Part shown: positions 61,104 through 64,000 of the stretch, piece after piece
Position numbering within the stretch: the stretch's first letter is position 1
How the letters are laid out: each line of letters begins with the position of its first letter
NCBI GenBank assembly: GCA_026129095.1
Contig: JAHCIT010000002.1
Location: forward strand, 310,001 to 374,000
Reading direction: 5' to 3'
Source of the DNA: Deltaproteobacteria bacterium
Lineage (GTDB): Bacteria; JAGRBM01; JAHCIT01
Length of the DNA: 64,000 nucleotides
The notes under the pieces: model-generated
Seen by the model: the letters and a program-made list of their open reading frames with translations, nothing else
Told to the model about the DNA's origin: nothing
Database searches by the model: none
Made by a program: the position numbers and the translations under genes

Positions 61104-63360
61104 GGTCCCTGCCACCACCGCCGTAAGAACCGCGGCCACCCCTGTCGCCACGTCCACCGCGGTCACCACGCCGCTCACCGCCGCCCTGCCGGTCCTCCTC
61201 GCTCACGCCTTCATAGAGATCATCAGGCGGGGGCGGAGCCGGCTTCGTATAGTCAACGGTAGTAGGATCGAGGTGGGCCACTTCCTTGTGAGAGAGGCGC
61301 ACCTTGCCCGTTCCGGCTTCGACATCGAGAACCTTGACGAGGATTTCATCGCCTTCCTGCACCACGTCCTCGACTCGCTCGACCCGGTTCTTGGCAAGAT
61401 GGGAAATATGCACGAGTCCATCCTTGCCGGGGAGGATCTCGACGAATGCGCCGAAATCGGTCACCCGTCTCACCTTGCCCATGTACAGGTATCCGATTTC
61501 CGCCTCGCGGGTGAGATCTCGGATCATCTGGATCGCGGCGTCGGTCTTGGCCTGGTCGGTGGAGGCGATGTCGATGCGGCCGGAATCGTCGATATTGATG
61601 GTCGCTCCCGAGCGCGCAGTGATCTCCCGGATCACCTTTCCGCCCGGCCCGATCACGTCCCGGATCCGGTCCGACGGGATATGAATCGAGGTGATGCGCG
61701 GCGCATATTTCGACAGTTCCGAGCGCGGCTTGTCTATCGCGGCAGCCATCTTTTCCAGGATGTGGAGCCGGCCCCTGCGGGCCTGCTCCAGCGCCTCGCG
61801 CATGATGTCCGTGGTAATACCCGTGACCTTGAGGTCCATCTGGAGCGCCGTGATACCCTTGGTCGTGCCACCCACCTTGAAATCCATGTCTCCCAGATGA
61901 TCTTCGTCACCGAGAATATCCGAGAGAATGGCATAACGCTTCGTGGCGGTGTCCATGATGAGTCCCATGGCGATTCCCGCTACCGGCGCCTTGAGCGGAA
62001 CACCCGCGTCCATCATCGACAGCGTGCCGCCGCAGATGGTCGCCATGGATGACGATCCGTTCGATTCGGTAACCTCCGACACCACCCGGACGATGTAGGG
62101 AAACTCCTCGTACGTTGGCATGACAGATTCCAGCGAACGTTCCGCCAGGGCACCGTGGCCGATTTCCCGGCGGCCGGGGGCAAGGCGGAAGCTCGTTTCA
62201 CCCACCGAATAGGGCGGAAAGTTGTAGTGCAGGAGAAAACGCTTGCGGAACATGCCGTCGTACTGGTCAATCCGCTGTTCGTCCATTTCGGTGCCGAGCG
62301 TGGCCGTGACGATGGCCTGCGTCTCGCCGCGGGTGAACAGCGCCGATCCGTGCACGCGCGGCAGCCAGCCGACTTCGCAGGTGATATCCCGGATGTTCTC
62401 CAGGCCGCGGCCGTCGATACGGACCTTGTCGTTCAGGATGGAGGCCCGCATGAGGTCGCTCTTGAGATTTTCAAGCTCCCCGCTGATCAGGGCACCATGC
62501 TTCTCGAGTTCTTCCTCGGTGAACAGCGCCTTCAGGCCCTTCTTCGCCTCGTCCAGCGCGGCGTAACGGTCCTGCTTGTCGCGGATGGCGAACGCCTTCC
62601 TCACCGGCTCCGTGGCGTAATCGCGTACTTTCCTGACGAGCGCGGCGTCCGGGGCCGGGGCGTCGAACGTGCGCTTGGCGATGCCAATCTCTTTCGCCAG
62701 CTTTTCCTGCATGTCGAGCACCGGCAGCAGCGCCTTGTGGCCGAACTCAATGGCGCGGATCATGTCTTCCTCGGACACTTCCTTTGCGCCTGCCTCGACC
62801 ATCACCACGGCTTCACGCGAAGCGGCAAGGAAGATGTCGATGTCGGACTCCGCCTTCTGCTGCACAGTCGGGTTGATGATGTACTGGCCCGCGACACGCC
62901 CTACCCGGCATCCTCCGATTGGCCCGTGAAATGGGGCATCCGACACCATGAGCGCCGCCGAGGCGCCGATCATGGCCGCACCGGCAGCCTCGTTGTCCGG
63001 ATCCACCGACAGCACGGTCGGCATGAGCTGGGTATCAAAGTGATAGCCTTCGGGGAACAGCGGCCGGATGGGCCGGTCGATGAGCCGCGAGATCAGGGTT
63101 TCACGGTCAGTGGGCCGGGCCTCCCGCTTGAAGTAGCCGCCGGGAATGCGCCCGCCTGCGTAGAACTTCTCGGTGTAGTTGACGGTGAGAGGGAAGAAGT
63201 CGGTGCCCTCCTTCGCCGTGGTGAGCGAGACGGCGGGCACAAGGACCACGGTCTCGCCATAGCGGATAATGACGGCCCCGGATGCCTGTTTGGCAACCCA
63301 GCCGGTTTCGATGGAGAGCGGACGGCCGCCCAGATCGACGGAAACGGTTTTCTTGTTCAT
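61081..63360 (-). CDS. pnp: Polyribonucleotide nucleotidyltransferase (PNPase)
   Basis: The 759-residue enzyme has two RNase PH-like domains (the second with the catalytic [18 protein letters not shown]), then a KH domain ([14 protein letters not shown], near 560) and an S1 domain ([18 protein letters not shown], near 630). It degrades RNA 3' to 5' using phosphate. After the S1 domain an unusual tail of about 45 residues is rich in Arg-Gly and Gly-Gly-Arg ([14 protein letters not shown] and similar), like RNA-binding RGG boxes. It follows rpsO as usual. Confidence 0.97.
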   Translation of the reverse strand: MNKKTVSVDLGGRPLSIETGWVAKQASGAVIIRYGETVVLVPAVSLTTAKEGTDFFPLTVNYTEKFYAGGRIPGGYFKREARPTDRETLISRLIDRPIRPLFPEGYHFDTQLMPTVLSVDPDNEAAGAAMIGASAALMVSDAPFHGPIGGCRVGRVAGQYIINPTVQQKAESDIDIFLAASREAVVMVEAGAKEVSEEDMIRAIEFGHKALLPVLDMQEKLAKEIGIAKRTFDAPAPDAALVRKVRDYATEPVRKAFAIRDKQDRYAALDEAKKGLKALFTEEELEKHGALISGELENLKSDLMRASILNDKVRIDGRGLENIRDITCEVGWLPRVHGSALFTRGETQAIVTATLGTEMDEQRIDQYDGMFRKRFLLHYNFPPYSVGETSFRLAPGRREIGHGALAERSLESVMPTYEEFPYIVRVVSEVTESNGSSSMATICGGTLSMMDAGVPLKAPVAGIAMGLIMDTATKRYAILSDILGDEDHLGDMDFKVGGTTKGITALQMDLKVTGITTDIMREALEQARRGRLHILEKMAAAIDKPRSELSKYAPRITSIHIPSDRIRDVIGPGGKVIREITARSGATINIDDSGRIDIASTDQAKTDAAIQMIRDLTREAEIGYLYMGKVRRVTDFGAFVEILPGKDGLVHISHLAKNRVERVEDVVQEGDEILVKVLDVEAGTGKVRLSHKEVAHLDPTTVDYTKPAPPPPDDLYEGVSEEDRQGGGERRGDRGGRGDRGGRGSYGGGGRDRGGRGRR

Positions 63361-63429
63361 GGGTAAATTACGCTTTATTTCCCTTTCGTTTTTGTTGCTG
63401 CCTCTGTTTCAACTCTTTTCAAACACCGA

Positions 63430-63457
63430 GACCCCGGGCCCAAACGGAGCCGGGGTC
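63430..63457 (-). promoter_or_regulatory. rpsO-pnp intergenic hairpin
   Basis: GACCCCGG and CCGGGGTC form an 8-pair stem around a 12-base loop between rpsO and pnp. No T run follows on the minus strand, so it is not a clear terminator. In Escherichia coli this gap carries an attenuating hairpin and an RNase III site, and this may be the analogue (inference). Confidence 0.4.
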
Positions 63458-63506
63458 ACAGGATGCGCACGGAGCGGATGGCCGCGCGCCAGCGGCCCCG
63501 CTCTTC

Positions 63507-63776
63507 CTACTTGCGCAGGTCGAGCGAGCCGATGAGCTTCTTGTACCGTTCGAAGTCGGTGCGCTTCAGGTAGTCCAGGAGCCGCCGCCGCTGGCCGACC
63601 AGTTTCAGGAGTCCGCGCCGGCTGCTGTGGTCCTTCTTGTGAGCCTCGAAGTGCGACTGGAGACTGTTGATCCGCTCGGTCAGGAGCGCGACCTGCACTT
63701 CCGCCGAACCGGTGTCGGTGCCGTGCTTGCGGTACTTACCAATGACTTCTGTTTTCTGGGTCTTTTCGAGCGACAC
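63507..63776 (-). CDS. rpsO: 30S ribosomal protein S15
   Basis: The 89-residue protein is full length for S15, with [18 protein letters not shown], the conserved [25 protein letters not shown], and a final LGLR-like LIGSLDLRK. It binds the 16S rRNA central domain during 30S assembly. It precedes pnp on the minus strand, the near-universal bacterial order. Confidence 0.98.
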   Translation of the reverse strand: MSLEKTQKTEVIGKYRKHGTDTGSAEVQVALLTERINSLQSHFEAHKKDHSSRRGLLKLVGQRRRLLDYLKRTDFERYKKLIGSLDLRK

Positions 63777-64000
63777 TGCTGTCTGCCCTCCGAAACGGCA
63801 GCCTCGTCAACGGGCGCCGCGTTTAGGGGCCAACCGGCCGAGGGAAGGCCAGTGGTCCAGATTTTAGCTGCGCGCGGTGTTAGTCCGCCGTGCCGGGGAA
63901 GTAAAGATAGCCGGTAACAAAGGAATTCAGATGGAAACCAGCAGTGCCTGTTTCCTCATGAATTACAGATAGTTACTTTCCGAGCGCCCTATCCTCTTCT
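63777..64000. other. Upstream region of rpsO, no gene seen
   Basis: This 224-base edge should hold the rpsO promoter or the end of a further upstream gene beyond the window. No open frame with homology, no clear -35/-10 pair and no hairpin could be supported. The last 100 bases are more AT-rich. Confidence 0.3.

Overview
The window is high-GC DNA with tightly packed genes, many ATGA, GTGA and TGATG overlaps, and few long gaps. The gene families suggest a deltaproteobacterium-like lineage (Myxococcota, Binatota or similar), but no rRNA is present to prove it. Pointers are a Gly-rich Cys-containing C-terminal sorting tail like MYXO-CTERM, thrombospondin type 3 and RTX Ca-binding surface proteins, a RoxA-like dihaem lipoprotein, the PF10118 hydrolase, and several lipoproteins. 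I see no prophage, insertion sequence, integrase, CRISPR array or recognisable defence island; this looks like ordinary chromosome with an accessory left end.

Region 1 (1-8005) looks like an oxidative catabolic island. It holds two Baeyer-Villiger-type flavin monooxygenases arranged around a TetR regulator, a second TetR facing a large dihaem cytochrome lipoprotein (RoxA-like), and a third TetR divergent from a PF10118 metal-dependent hydrolase. Clear inverted repeats lie in the promoter regions of all three TetR genes. Region 2 (8103-17731) carries an unusual membrane protein in which a flippase-like (UPF0104) module is fused to UPF0182. The conserved C-terminus of UPF0182 is split off into a second reading frame. 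An ArsB-like transporter, a degenerate nuclease-fold protein, a beta-helix surface protein and a membrane-anchored RTX protein follow.

Region 3 (17903-21057) is housekeeping: tRNA-Leu(GAG), secG, tpiA, gap (no pgk between them) and an SCP2 sterol-carrier protein. Region 4 (21252-29927) is an envelope or glycolipid-type cluster (lipoprotein hydrolase, epimerase, unknown protein, GT4 and GT2 glycosyltransferases, CatB-like acyltransferase, anchored unknown protein), interrupted by AMMECR1 and RNase R on the other strand. Region 5 (29931-38466) has a four-gene operon (lipoprotein, RluA-type pseudouridine synthase, HAD-IB phosphatase, RlmD-type rRNA methyltransferase), a TMTC-like GT-C/TPR membrane protein, a DNase I-like phosphatase and an M20 peptidase.

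Region 6 (38572-46583) mixes an aldehyde dehydrogenase with a Cys-free Rrf2 regulator, an exported unknown protein, ketopantoate reductase, a PilZ protein, a WD40-like protein and purM-purN. Region 7 (46652-54436) encodes surface and sensory proteins: a 1039-residue TSP3 lipoprotein, an exported Asp-rich repeat protein, a zinc-ribbon protein and a six-helix methyl-accepting protein with an altered signalling tip. Region 8 (54562-59152) is a complete liv-type branched-chain amino acid ABC operon. Region 9 (59156-63776) is a membrane peptidase-MA-like protein, dut, pnp and rpsO. The last 224 bases hold no gene I can support.
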